Position numbers and translations under genes: made by a program
The notes under the pieces: model-generated
The model's input: the letters and a program-made list of their open reading frames with translations, nothing else
Databases searched by the model: none
Told to the model about the DNA's origin: nothing
Origin: Rotaria socialis
Taxonomy: Eukaryota; Rotifera; Eurotatoria; Philodinida; Philodinidae
Direction of reading: 5' to 3'
NCBI GenBank assembly: GCA_905331475.1
Contig: CAJNYU010001901.1
Coordinates: 62,001-126,000 of the forward strand
DNA length: 64,000 nt
In this document: one piece after another, positions 25,101 through 36,723 of the stretch
How the letters are laid out: every line of letters begins with the position of its first letter
How positions within the stretch are numbered: position 1 is the stretch's first letter

Positions 25101-28100
25101 AAATAAATCGTGAACGACTTTTCCTTAAGAACAAACGAAAGCTGTTTGTTATCTTACATTTTGTACATGAAAAAAGCCTAATGGTGGTCCAGGTTTGCCT
25201 TGATTTTTAAGTGGTTCTGTTGAGTAAACTTCATGATCTTGATGTAAGAAATTAAATTGACAAAATATGTCAGCATAGTCCGATGATATTTGTGATGCTT
25301 CTAAAACTGTTACACGAAATTGATATTCAGTGCCAAGTTGTGGTAGTAAATCTCTTGATGATACGTCATGTTTAATCATCATTTGAGATTCTTCTATAAG
25401 TCCAACAAAGAAAAATAGTATTCAATACTTAATGATTCAATATTTACTCACCAGGAAGATTAAATGATGATGGAGAATCAGAAATATTTTGTTTTTGTGA
25501 AATGTCATTTTGACCATAATGAAATTGTTTTTGAGCATGACGCGAGTATCGATCCAAAGAATCACTTGAATTGATGAATTCAGCAGTTGATGATCCTTTC
25601 ATACTCTTAAGAAAAACATCATTCTTAGTGAAGAAATTCCTTCTATGATTCCAAAAACATGACTAAATTAATCTCGAACATTTCGAGAAGTGTTAATCAC
25701 AAACCGTCGCGAATCATGATAATTTGTACTGAAGTAGAACATTCCTCGATATCTCTATGGAATCCCCTGCAGTGTTTTTGCCATCATTTCAGGCAGCATA
25801 AGTCTGTTGTAAATGAAAAAACGAATAAACTCGGAGCTCCTACATACTTGAAAATAAATTTCATCGTCAAAAGCAAGCTTCGTCGTTCCACTCGCATTTC
25901 TATATGTTCTCATTAATTTGATTTGCTCATCAGCTGTATCTCTTGTTTGTAATTGCTGTAGAGCTATTTTTAAATAACCTTTTATTTCACCATGCTCGGA
26001 TACAATAGCAATATTTTGTACTAATGGTATACCGTACAATAGATTTGTTAAATAAACAAATGCTCTAGAAAAATTCAAATGAAATATCAAAACAAGTAGT
26101 TCAAGAAAATAATTCGATATTACCTTCCAATGGGTCGAAACCAAGGAAATCGATCATAAAAGGGATCATTAGGCATTGAAGTTGATGCTGCATCACCTTG
26201 ACAGATCGATTCATGATTTTGATCAGGTGAAGTTGGTGAAGTATCAGCGGCATTTGTGTACATTTCACGCATTAATTCTAATCGTTGTCTATTGAAAATA
26301 AACAATAGAAAAAAAAGTAATATATAAGGTGCGCAACGAAAGGACAAGGACCTGGCTTTGGAGGTAAAATCAAATTGTCCCTTAACAGTTGGAGTTGGAA
26401 TCGAATCATCGAAACTTGAATGTTGAGTATCAGATGTCAAAGCAACACGTTGTGATGATGATTCGTTCATATCATTATAACTTAATGTATGTGGTATTGG
26501 TGTTTGTTCGCAATTGTATACATGACGCATGATTTCCAGGCGTGATCTATATAAATATGCGTATGTGAAGTCGAGAGGATATTCAAATTTATAGTCGAAG
26601 AGAGACATTTTTCGAAATAGTATATATATATTAATGTTTTTCCTTACCGAAATTTTTCTAATGTCCAATAATGTCGTGCGCCATTTTTTAAATCTTGAAC
26701 TTCAACAGCAACAATTGTACCCTGTGACGATGAAGGCGATAAACATAAATCAGTAGGCAAGGGCGAATAGAGTGTATCGGTTAAAAGAACAAATTGAAAT
26801 TGAACACGTTTATGTAATTCAACACTTATTGCGTTTGCTTCTTTTAAATAAACACTATTAGCCCATAGAAGATCCTATGAGAGACAAAGGAAAGCAATGT
26901 TCTGAAACGAATGAAACTTCGATAAAAAAAAAAAGAAAACAAAACCACAACCAAAAAAGCAAAACTCCATTATTCGAATAGTTATATAGAGATAACCCAG
27001 AGCCAGAAGCAAAGTTTAAGAATAGTATTAAATTTATTTGTAAAACATTCGTGTTTAGCGAGCAATATCTTTAGTACACACTAAAAACTAAAGTCTCATT
27101 GAAAAGATTTTATTCGTAGAGGCTACAAATATCAACTCGCTATAAACAATGTTTCAGTCATCTAATAAATAAAGTCATCAAAATTAAATTTTGTGCTTCA
27201 TTGAATATTGGATAGAAACAATAGTTAATAAATTTTCTTCAAGATCTGAAATTTCATCATTTTTCAAGTCTTTCAAATCATTCAATCGAGTTAAAGCTAC
27301 TAATTACTGTTTCTTGGTACTGAAAAATGCAGTGTAGAAAAAATCAATTGCATAAGCATTCTGCAGTAAATATAAATCTCTCTATTTCGATGAAAGTTAT
27401 TTTATGGTCGTTAAGTAGAATGTTGCTATCAAAATATGTTTATTGGTGTTAAATAATTTTAATTATTAGAAAGCTAAGCAAATAATCTTAAGCCTTCGCA
27501 GTTCTAAACTATCTATTGAATTGCCTGTAAGATCACTGTTTTGTTTTTCTTTGACAAACAACAGCTATGATTCCTATAATGCGATATAAATTTCAAAACA
27601 ACATCCATAGACGAACAAACAAAACAAAATACCTTGATCAACCAAATAGGTTGAATACGATTTGAATAATCCTATTGAAATTAATTGAGTAGAACTATTA
27701 TCTCAGACATCTATTCGATTGAAAACTAAAAACTTACTCGTAATGATGTCATCTGATGATAACGCCATTTTTTCCATGCCCACCAAGCTAATTGATAGTC
27801 GTGTTCGGACCATGAACAGTCTAAGTGAAGCAAAAACAGAATAGCTTTCTGATCTTTTTTATGTAAAAAATAAAATATTTATTTCATACCATTTAGGGTA
27901 TCGGTATCATTTTCATAATAATCTGGTTGAAATGGATTTTGTTTAAATGATGACGTATCAACAAAGCCTGATGATGTTAAAATCGATGAGAGCATCGATT
28001 GACTCATTGATGTTTCCATAACTTGTTTTTGTAATTCAACTATTTTAGATTCATATTCAAGTTTTTGTTCACGTAAAAGTCGATCAGCTTCTTCTTTTTC

Positions 28101-31100
28101 TCGTCGAAATGCTTCTTCCATTGTTAAAAGTCTTTAGAAAACGAAAAAAATAATTTTGTCTTTCCAATAAAAATTATTCATAAAATAATTTACTTTTTCT
28201 CCATTTCATGTTTGATATCAACACCTTGCTTTTCTAATAATTCTTGTATTGCACTATTCCAATCAGTGGGTTCTTTATAATAGAAAACAGAAGTTTATAT
28301 TAAATTCTTCTTCTTTTTTTTTTGTTTTCATTGTCAAGAAAGCATACCTCCAGATGATTCAGCTTTAGTATTCTTTTTTCGTGCTTGTTCAGGATTAAGA
28401 AAACGGAAAACATGTGATTTACCGAATATAACACGAGATCCAGATGTTAAATCAACTGTTGTACCGAACTCAACCTTTTTTCCATTGACATAGCACATTG
28501 CTGTTTCACTGCATGGTTTTAAATGAACGATATTTTGAGAATTCGTAACTATACAATGCTCAGGTTCAATATGGGAGCTTGACAAAACAATGTCTTGATG
28601 CATTGGCGCATCAGGACGGCCAACGCTAAACAATCGATAATAAAAGTAAGACGTATTAGATATTATAATGGAACTGATGCGTTTTTTTCACATGACATGA
28701 TATGATAGAGAGATATGAATTCAGATTAGAAAACTCCGGATAATAGTAGAAACATTGAAAAAAAACTCCATATTTGGAATTTTTATGCTTGACAAGAAAT
28801 CCACTATCGTATATAGTTAATTGGTTCTTGTTTGGAAATATTTTATAGCTTTCCGGTCTGACATTTCACCATCTTTTGAACAAGTCACCGGCGGAAACCA
28901 AGAGGAAGCCGGCACCGGAAACATTCAATAGAATAATAGTCTTGATAGAAGTCTACTTTAAGATATGCACACTTTGAGTTTAAATTTAAAAAAATCCGAG
29001 TACTTCCTAATATTATAGAAGTATCATAACGCTTGAGTTGACTCACACCAAAAGGAATAGTATAGGCAAAGAAAAATTGATTAGCAATTTTATCTTAGCC
29101 AATTGATTAATATATAGCTAATTTTCTATGACTTTAAACAATTTTCGTAAAACTACTTATGAAATATGTGCAGTAAATATTAGTTTCTTCTTTGAAAGAA
29201 TTCTATACATTCTATGCTTGGCGAAATAGTTTTTACAGAAATCTTACCGAGTGATACCGTCTTTAATAAAATACATTAAACATTCAGACATTAATGGATC
29301 TTCATTGAGATTGACCAAATGTGGAGACTACAAGAATAAAAATATTTTCCCGTGATTTATTTTAAATAAATTCTTACATTTTTTGGTGAAAAAATGCCAA
29401 CAGCATTGCCATCATTTTTGGAATAAACACCTAACTCATGAAAAGCTGCTTCTCTAGAAATAAATACAATTCTATTATGTCAATTAATTCAAACTTTTCA
29501 TTCTTACCGTTCTGCCATAATTTTCTCGGTTTTCTTTAGTTTTTCTTCATATGACATACATAATGAATCCATTAGTTTTTGATTTTCTTTTAAACGTTCT
29601 AACGCATCTTCACTACTTTGAGACGAAGAAGATTTTATTCGTGGATGTTTACCACCAGTTACTGTCGCCGCCGTCGTTGTTGTAGATATAACTGACGCGG
29701 GTATACCATCAGGTGATATATCAATACCAGCTTCATTTTTTAATAATTCTCGTAGTTTAATTATTTCTTCTTTTAAATCACGTATAAGTTTAGCATTAGC
29801 ATCTTCATTAATAATAGCTTTACAAACAATTGCTTTTGCACGATCAGCATATCGAAGTGTCGATAAAGTTTCTTCATAGTTAATATCAGCTGGAGAGATT
29901 GCTGCTATCATTGCTGTTTTGGAATTGCCACCTTAATCAAGCAAAAAGGATATTTTTAGATATCAAAGCCTGCAATTTTAAAAGCATTATTTTTTTTAGT
30001 TTAGCTTAAACCCCCTACAGAATAGAAGCCCAGGGATGGTGTCTTTGTTCCGCAAGCTATAATTTTGTAACAGAGCATGTCCTGGTGCCAGTTTTTGCGC
30101 TATTTGATAGAGAAATGTTCATCCTTTCATTGTTCATCGATTTTAGTTCATTTTTCATGAAGTAAACCTCGATTTTCAACGAAGAAATCTAACTCAGAGG
30201 GTGGGCTTCTATTCTGTGTAGGGGTTTATATTTAAATCAGAGAAATGCTATTTTCAAGCTATTACATACGTATTTTAAAAAATTGATTTGACTTTACATG
30301 AAGATTATAACTCAAAAATGTATATTCGTACTTTTCATCACGGACATTTTCTTTTAGAAACTAATTCCATTTAATAAACTTACCAAGATTTTCTTTTAAT
30401 AACCAAGTTAATACTGAATCTCGATATGGAATAAAATCGGTTTTTTTCTCTGAACGTGGTTTACGATGTTTTGAACTCTAAAATATACAAAATTCATTTG
30501 ATTAGTTCATCCCTGTTTTTTTTTGTTTGATCAATAACAAACCATTTCAGCAAGTGCTGCGATAACTTTTCCAAGTGTTGTTAATGATTTATTAATATTT
30601 GCCCCTTCTTTTAATCGATCACCAGTTGCACCAGTTGCATCAGCACGTTCACTCCCAGCTAAATCTACTAAGGAAATTTTCGATTGTTTTTCAGCTGTTA
30701 AGTCTGTCATTGCATCGTATGTTGATTGAGAAAATAAGACTGTAAAAACAGCGTGGGATCGACTCGATGTTTCATTCATATTTGTAGCAGCTACTGTTCG
30801 AGCTTTATTACCTTCGTCAATTAATCGTGAGATATCATCATAGGATGTAACAAGTAAACGAGATAAATCTTCGACATACGGTCCCATGATAGGATGTTCT
30901 CGTACACGTAAGTTATGAGAACTTCCAACATTAGTTGATTGACTTTTTTTCGGTGAAAGTAAATCTCGTACACGTTCACAATAGATTTCCATGTAGGATA
31001 CTTCAACTGTATAACGTGGTTTTCTTTGAGATGATGATAGTGTTGACGGAGATGATGATGATGATGTTATGCGTTCGAATAATTCTCCACATAGACGTGG

Positions 31101-31454
31101 AATAATACCTTGTTGATCAGATTCATTTTTTCCCATCATAGTATACGATTTTCCAGCGCCTGTTTGTCCATAGGCAAATATACAAACATTGTATCCTTCG
31201 AATGCATGCTCTAACATCTCAATGCCTAAGTCTTGATAAACTTGTTTTTGTATTGCAAATTTTTGATTATTAACATTTTCATCACATGACCAATATGAAT
31301 AATCATATTTATAATGTTTCATTGTATCATCAATTGGATTTCTTACAAATGTTGTTTGTTCATGTTGGTCCATGCTAATTATGCATTTGGCTTGACGTGC
31401 TCGTTCACGTGCATTAAACGGTCGAACACGAACGGCTACTTTGACCGACGTCAT
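22167..31454 (-). CDS. KIF1A: Kinesin-3 family motor, KIF1A/UNC-104 type
   Basis: Anterograde motor for synaptic and dense-core vesicles. Exons (high to low): 31454-30543, 30477-30384, 29931-29508, 29453-29378, 29327-29248, 28625-28348, 28272-28194, 28131-27890, 27820-27738, 27671-27633 (optional), 26874-26648, 26546-26352 (optional), 26288-26124, 26064-25848, 25605-25452, 25393-25158, 25085-24979, 24921-24823, 24618-24544, 24480-24329, 24268-23649, 23580-23362, 23297-23137, 22776-22536, 22474-22352, 22292-22167. Sum 5424 nt, 1807 aa with both optional exons, 1729 without. Motor: GQTGAGKS at 96-103, [10 protein letters not shown] at 225-234, DLAGSE at 264-269. Then FHA (from about 529), coiled coils, the KIF1 central domain ([24 protein letters not shown]) and a C-terminal PH domain ([14 protein letters not shown] ... 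[11 protein letters not shown]). A KIF13/KIF16 identity is excluded by the KIF1-type PH tail. The ATG exon is preceded by a splice acceptor at about 31480, so a 5' UTR exon lies upstream. Confidence 0.95.
26352..26546 (-). other. Optional KIF1A exon resembling its neighbour (195 nt)
   Basis: This exon starts [12 protein letters not shown] and the next one starts [12 protein letters not shown]; both enter and leave in the same phase. Vertebrate KIF1A has only the second form directly after HYWTLEKLR. The rest of the 65-residue exon is Ser/Thr-rich and unrelated. It looks like a partial exon duplication used as an insert. Confidence 0.6.
27633..27671 (-). other. Optional KIF1A micro-exon (39 nt)
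   Basis: Encodes [13 protein letters not shown] between SLR and DLLW, which are contiguous in other KIF1 proteins. It has an ATAG acceptor and a GTATTT donor and preserves frame, so skipping it restores the familiar sequence. Confidence 0.6.
30007..30228. mobile_element. MITE in KIF1A intron 2, about 222 bp
   Basis: Ends are inverted: the left starts TAAACCCC and includes GAATAGAAGCCC, and the right has GGGCTTCTATTC and ends GGGGTTTA. TA next to both ends fits a Tc1/mariner-type target. There is no coding content. It lies between KIF1A exons 2 and 3 and makes that intron longer than most of its neighbours. Confidence 0.75.
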
Positions 31455-33772
31455 CTTCAATTGATGGCGAACGATCTGAAAGAAACTAGGAAATAAAACA
31501 TGAAGTTGCAATAGAAACAAAAACTATATAAGAGGAAAACAAGAATGTGATTGAGCGCTATTGCATTTCTTGACAATGTAAGCGAACATGCATGGTGATG
31601 TAGCTGAGAAAAAAAGAGAATAAAAAAAAGATAGAAGAGTAGGAAGAAACAAATCATGAGTATGCTCGTTCATTCTTTGTTGACAAATATTTATCAATTT
31701 TGTTGACCCACAACAGAATCGAAAAAAATAAGCTAGAAGAAAAACCCTGTATTGATTATATATATTTTTGTATATCTGAGAACAAATTATTTTCAATCGC
31801 TGAACCAAAAAGAAATGAATGCAGTATTTTCATTTTTCCAAATCAATTAATAAATGAGTTTTAATCATTATGGAGAACAATGCACGTGATAGAACTTGGT
31901 TAATATTCTCCATTTGATACATACACTAAAACAGAAATAAAAACATTAACCTTTTGGTTAATAATTTCTATTTAATGAAGCATAATGGATTATCTCTTCT
32001 TTTTCATCTAGCCTTGACAGTCCCCTAATTGTTTGCGTGGTCGGAAAGCCATATTTACACTAAATTACGCATCGGCTATCTTAGACGATATTCCGATGTA
32101 CTTTAATGATGACAAACTTTATGTTTACAGATATAAACAAAACATTTACTGAATAACACTCGGATGTGAATGTTATTGTTTTGAAAATCTAACAGATGAT
32201 ATTAAAAAATTACTATTTCACGATGCGAGGGATAGTTTTTTTTCGGAAAAAATAATAGACGGGTGAAATGAATCTTTGTTATGATATCTTGAATCAATAA
32301 TAAGAAACAGCACACAAAGGGAAAATATGTTTTTTTCAACCGCTGATTACATTATTTGCCTGGTTTGTTTTTAATTGAGTGGTATTCTATTGTTTCTTAT
32401 TTATTTTGAATCTTTTCACACTATTACTTACCTATTATTAAGATAAAACTAGATGAAATAATCACTGCTCACGACAAAATCGTATCAGGAGAAGATGATC
32501 GAATAATAATGAATAACTTATATTATTATTATGAAAGTCGCGTGACTGGGATATTTTATTATTCCAATATAATTCATGATACATGAAATAACTAGATCTA
32601 GATAGAGTTCCTAGAAAAATTAGTCGGCCAGAAGTCATTTTTCTAATATCATGAATACTTACTACAGTTCACATAGTAATTTAAATACAGAACTTTTTCG
32701 CATAAAAATGATTGGTAAGTAATGGAGAATAGAGCCTGTAAAAAGTCTAGCATTTTAACTGTTAGAATTCTTTGAAATGATAGAACATGCTATGCTCTAC
32801 AAAATGAAATACCTTACATTTCAACATAACGTTTCTGACTGCGTGATAATAATCTTACCGGAGACACTAACGATGATATTGTTTAAGCAAATTTAAATTC
32901 GAGCACTCATTTGCTATCGTTTATGCGAGAGACGTGTTCCATAAAAATATACAGATAAAATTCGATCGGTCTTAATTCATATATTCTATTGTTAATCTGA
33001 ATAAAGAGAAGGTAAGTTTGTTTATTAGGCACGTCAACTCCCTAAGAAATGTAGCCAAATGTCAAGTTAGTCGATATTTTCTGATTAATTACACTCCAAT
33101 GAGACCTTAAAAAGCCTATATGAGTTAGTCATTTTTGCTGTTTTATTCAAGTTATGACTATTTTATGAAATATTTCAAACTGAAGCAATATGTTCTTCTT
33201 TAGATATCCACAAAGAATCATCTATCGCCTGAAAGTTGCATGTTTTTAATATTCAAAACCTCACGAAGCAAACATCTCTATGGACTAAAACGTTCAGATT
33301 AATTAGATATCTGCTAGATCTGTCTGTGTGGTAATTATTGTTGCACAACTATTTTGATATGGATAAAAATACTCAGTAAAATTGAAGCAACTCAAGTGAC
33401 AACTCGAGACACCAGACTTTTATAGGTTTTCAGAAGTCTCATAACGGCTTACTTATATGTAAAATATCAGTTCAATGTATGAATCATACGTGCTCATTAG
33501 ATACCTCCTACGTATTTATTGGTGAAATCACGATTATAAGGAATTACTATTGAAAAAGATTTGTATATTTTAGTTCATCAAACAAGATAATCTATTAGAT
33601 TTTATTGATGGGAATATTATGTTAGATTCTTATCATCTCTTTTGCCTGATATCAAATTGAATGTTATAATTTTTCTTCTTCTTACGACAAGAACTTAGAT
33701 ATCCTACTTCTTTCTTTTAATTATACGAGAGAGAACGTCGATTCTTTGTTCGATTTCAGTCAACTTACTTAT
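31455..33772. other. Upstream region of KIF1A
   Basis: The first part should contain a KIF1A 5' UTR intron, since CTTTCAG at about 31473-31479 (read on minus) is a good acceptor just before the start codon. The remainder is AT-rich with no supportable gene. The upstream untranslated exon could not be located. Confidence 0.45.
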
Positions 33773-35438
33773 TTATATATTTTGTATTGTTAGTTTCTTC
33801 CACTCATTTATAGATTTTAAAAACGATCGCACATCATTCGTATCCTGACGAACAGCTGTAGAAGATATTTAAAAAAATAAAAAATAAAACTGTAAAATAT
33901 TTCGTGTACCATCAAGTCGTTTATTCGCTTTTTCAATAATATTCTCATTGGTTTTAACGTTCAATTGAATATCTTCAATAGATTTATGTATTTGTACATA
34001 TTTTATTTTTTCAATTGTTAATAACTCAAATGGAAAAGTTTCTTTTCGAGTAAATTGCTCTTGACTTTCATCAAGATTTTGTTTCGTATCAGATAGTGAA
34101 GAATGAACGTAATCGAAATGAACTCTTTCGTATTGCGATAATGAATGAATTAATTGTTTTAAACGATGAGTGAAATCGTTCCATTGATGATGAAGTAATG
34201 TTAACCTAGAAGAAGATTATTTTATAGTTATCATATTTTAAAAGAAACTCAAATTTCTACTGATCAATATGTAGCATTATTGATACAAAAGATAATCAAT
34301 ACAAATAAAAAGAAAAGAGCGCAACCACTTGAAACTAAAGCTAGAGTAGTTTGTCTGGAAAAGCGAATGCTTTCTTTCATTTCTTTTCCGGTGACATAGT
34401 CGAATTTTGACAGTTAACATTCATGCTAAGATCGTGTTGTCCTTCGTCTATGCATTCTTTTATTTTATTCGACATATATCGAATAGTATATTTATTATAT
34501 GAAATCAATTTAAGTAGTTTTTATTTTTTATGATAAATAATTTGAAAAAAATGTCAATGCATTAATGCATTAGAATACTGTTAAATAGACCAATCGAGAG
34601 TCGTTCTTCTTTCCAAATAAAAAATTATTGTTCGCCTATTCATCTGACGATTGGGAAGAAATATTTTTCTTTAATCAAATTAACTGTCTGTCGGGTAAAT
34701 TATAATATTTTTCTTAGACTAGTTTTCTCAGTGGATATATTCTTTTTCGTCGACTTTTCTTCATTATTATTTAGGAAAAACGACAATAATTAATCAAATA
34801 AATATGAAATTATTTCAAAAAAGTTTGCTCAACGTAACGAACATCATTTATGCAGCCTAGTGTTATAATCAGATTTTCTAAAAAAGTCCAAGCCCGCCTA
34901 GTTAAGCAAAGCACTATATGTGGGTGTGGGTGTGATAGATCATTCGAAAAAGTATTTGTAATCATACCCGGGGTTCGTTAATTTCGTAGTAACAGATGGT
35001 AAAGCGAAGACAATACGATTTTCTTGTGCTCTCTTATTCAGATCCTTTTTTCATTGCAAAATTTGTACTTTAGCAATACATTATAGTCTGAGTAGGATTA
35101 TTTGTAATAAAAAGTGTCGCGATCGATTCTAGAAAACTTACTCATAAAATGAATCAGTGAAGCGTATCTACGTTGATCCATAAGTGGATGTAAAAGATAG
35201 AGCTACTTGAAAATAAATGTAATGCAGCTCTAGAAAAATCGCCTTGAGAAGCTGCGACACATGTTAGTTTTTTTAGAATATAATTTGCTGCAGTATTTTG
35301 TGTAAGCTGAAAAAATTTCATCGTCAAATTGTAAGCCTTGAAAAAATGTTGGTTTCCTTTGATTTGAAATTCTCGAATAGTATTGATATTAATATCGCAT
35401 TGTTCCATGTTATCCAGTACATTTTCATTGTATATCAT
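33773..35438 (-). CDS. Small helical protein of unknown function; model incomplete
   Basis: Not recognised. Three 3' exons fit well: 35167-35142, 34205-33910 and 33855-33773 (phases 0-2, 2-1, 1-0), encoding DSFYELTLLHHQWNDF ... and ending NEWKKLTIQNI. This is a charged, probably coiled-coil segment of about 130 residues rich in Gln, Lys and Glu. Upstream, 35438-35154 is open (MIYNENVLDNMEQ ... AASQGDFSRAALHLF) and is also helical. It ends at a GTAGCT donor in the wrong phase for the next exon, and an acceptor (CCAATAG) precedes its ATG. So either exons are missed, or there is a one-base change or a pseudogene. The helical layout could suit a BAR or tether-complex subunit, but I do not assert that. 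Confidence 0.4.
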
Positions 35439-36357
35439 AGCTATTGGTAGAGGTTAAACTTGTCGACTTAGTAACTTATATTTTTAGCCAGTAGAACAAG
35501 TCAATAGGAAGACGTATTTCGATATGAATGATTAATATTCAGAGTTCTTTATTGAAGATTTTGTTTTAAATCGACGGTTCATTTAGTCGATAGATATAAT
35601 ATATAGTAGAGCTCTATAAGTTCTTGCGTATGTATTTTATCGCATACTTTAGACCAGTAAAATTGCTCATCGTTGGATTCTTTCACTGGAAACTAATTTA
35701 TGGTGAATGTTGTGTAGTTTAGACTCGGCATTTTGTTACTTGAAAATACGCTCTCGACTATAATTTTCTCTTGACCATTGAGCAATGCGTCTTCAATCAA
35801 GATTAAATGATTATATTTCTTGAATGGTTTGCGAAACTTTCAATAAAATTTGTATAACATATAGTTTTAAGACGATGGTATATATATTCAATGTCTGCTG
35901 TACTTTAATTCTCTTCAATCCTCTAGTTATAAATACTGCTATCATCTACCATAGATCTGATTCTACCGAAGTAAGCGAGATGGAAATAGTGTCCATGATT
36001 CACATTTGGCAGAGTTCTAGCGCTTATAGTTAGTAAGCTTCCGTTTTTAGGAGATTATACCAAATGGATAGAATCGACGACTAAGAAAAAGAATTCATCT
36101 TTATTAATCAGCAATAAACAGAAGTTCAATAGGTAGTTTATGCTGAATACGTTAGAGTCAAAAAGAAAATATTTCTTTTCTTGAATTCTCCAATGATATA
36201 TTCTTATAGCCACTAGTTTGCGAAAATTTCCCCTAGCACGCGTAGGCGTGTACCACTAAGTTCTGTATCTCTGAGTAATAATCATATCGATTTAGGCCTG
36301 TCTTAGCACAAATTTATTTCTCTGATGAAATATAATTTTATTAAATAGGTTTTAGAT
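35439..36357. other. Divergent intergenic region upstream of ERH
   Basis: No coding signal. It contains the ERH promoter and possibly 5' exons of the minus-strand helical gene. No core element can be named. Confidence 0.45.
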
Positions 36358-36723
36358 ATGTCACATACAATTCTTCTTCTTCAATCAACAAGTAAACTTG
36401 ATTCGCGTACTTATTCTGATTATGAATCAGTTGATGAATGCCTTGATGGTAAAAATTGAATAGAAATTAATTGAGAAAATAGTAGAAAATATTTTTTTAT
36501 AGGTGTTTGTAAAGTATTTGAAGAACATTTAAAAAAACGGAATCCAACATCACCATCAATAACCTATGATATATCGGAATTATTTGAATTTGTTGATCAA
36601 ATATCTGATTTAAGTTGCTTAGTTTTTCAAAAACAAACAGGTCAATATGAACCACATAATAAAGAATGGATTAAACAACAGATTTTTCAATTATTACGCA
36701 AACAAGCAGCTGGTGGAAAATAG
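36358..36723 (+). CDS. ERH: Enhancer of rudimentary homolog (ERH)
   Basis: Two exons, 36358-36448 and 36503-36723, split by a 54-base intron; 312 nt, 103 aa against 104 in human. The protein is unmistakable: MSHTILLLQ at the start, then [44 protein letters not shown] and [17 protein letters not shown] is a small, highly conserved nuclear homodimer that works with splicing and RNA-decay partners and, in several systems, in small-RNA biogenesis complexes. Nothing is missing. The coding sequence is so short and split that no single exon looks gene-like on its own. Confidence 0.97.

Noticed and set aside
26290..26351. Open reading through KIF1A intron 26289-26351
   Set aside because: It would insert a very hydrophobic stretch into the cytosolic motor; GT-AG borders and the KIF1A alignment mark it as an intron.
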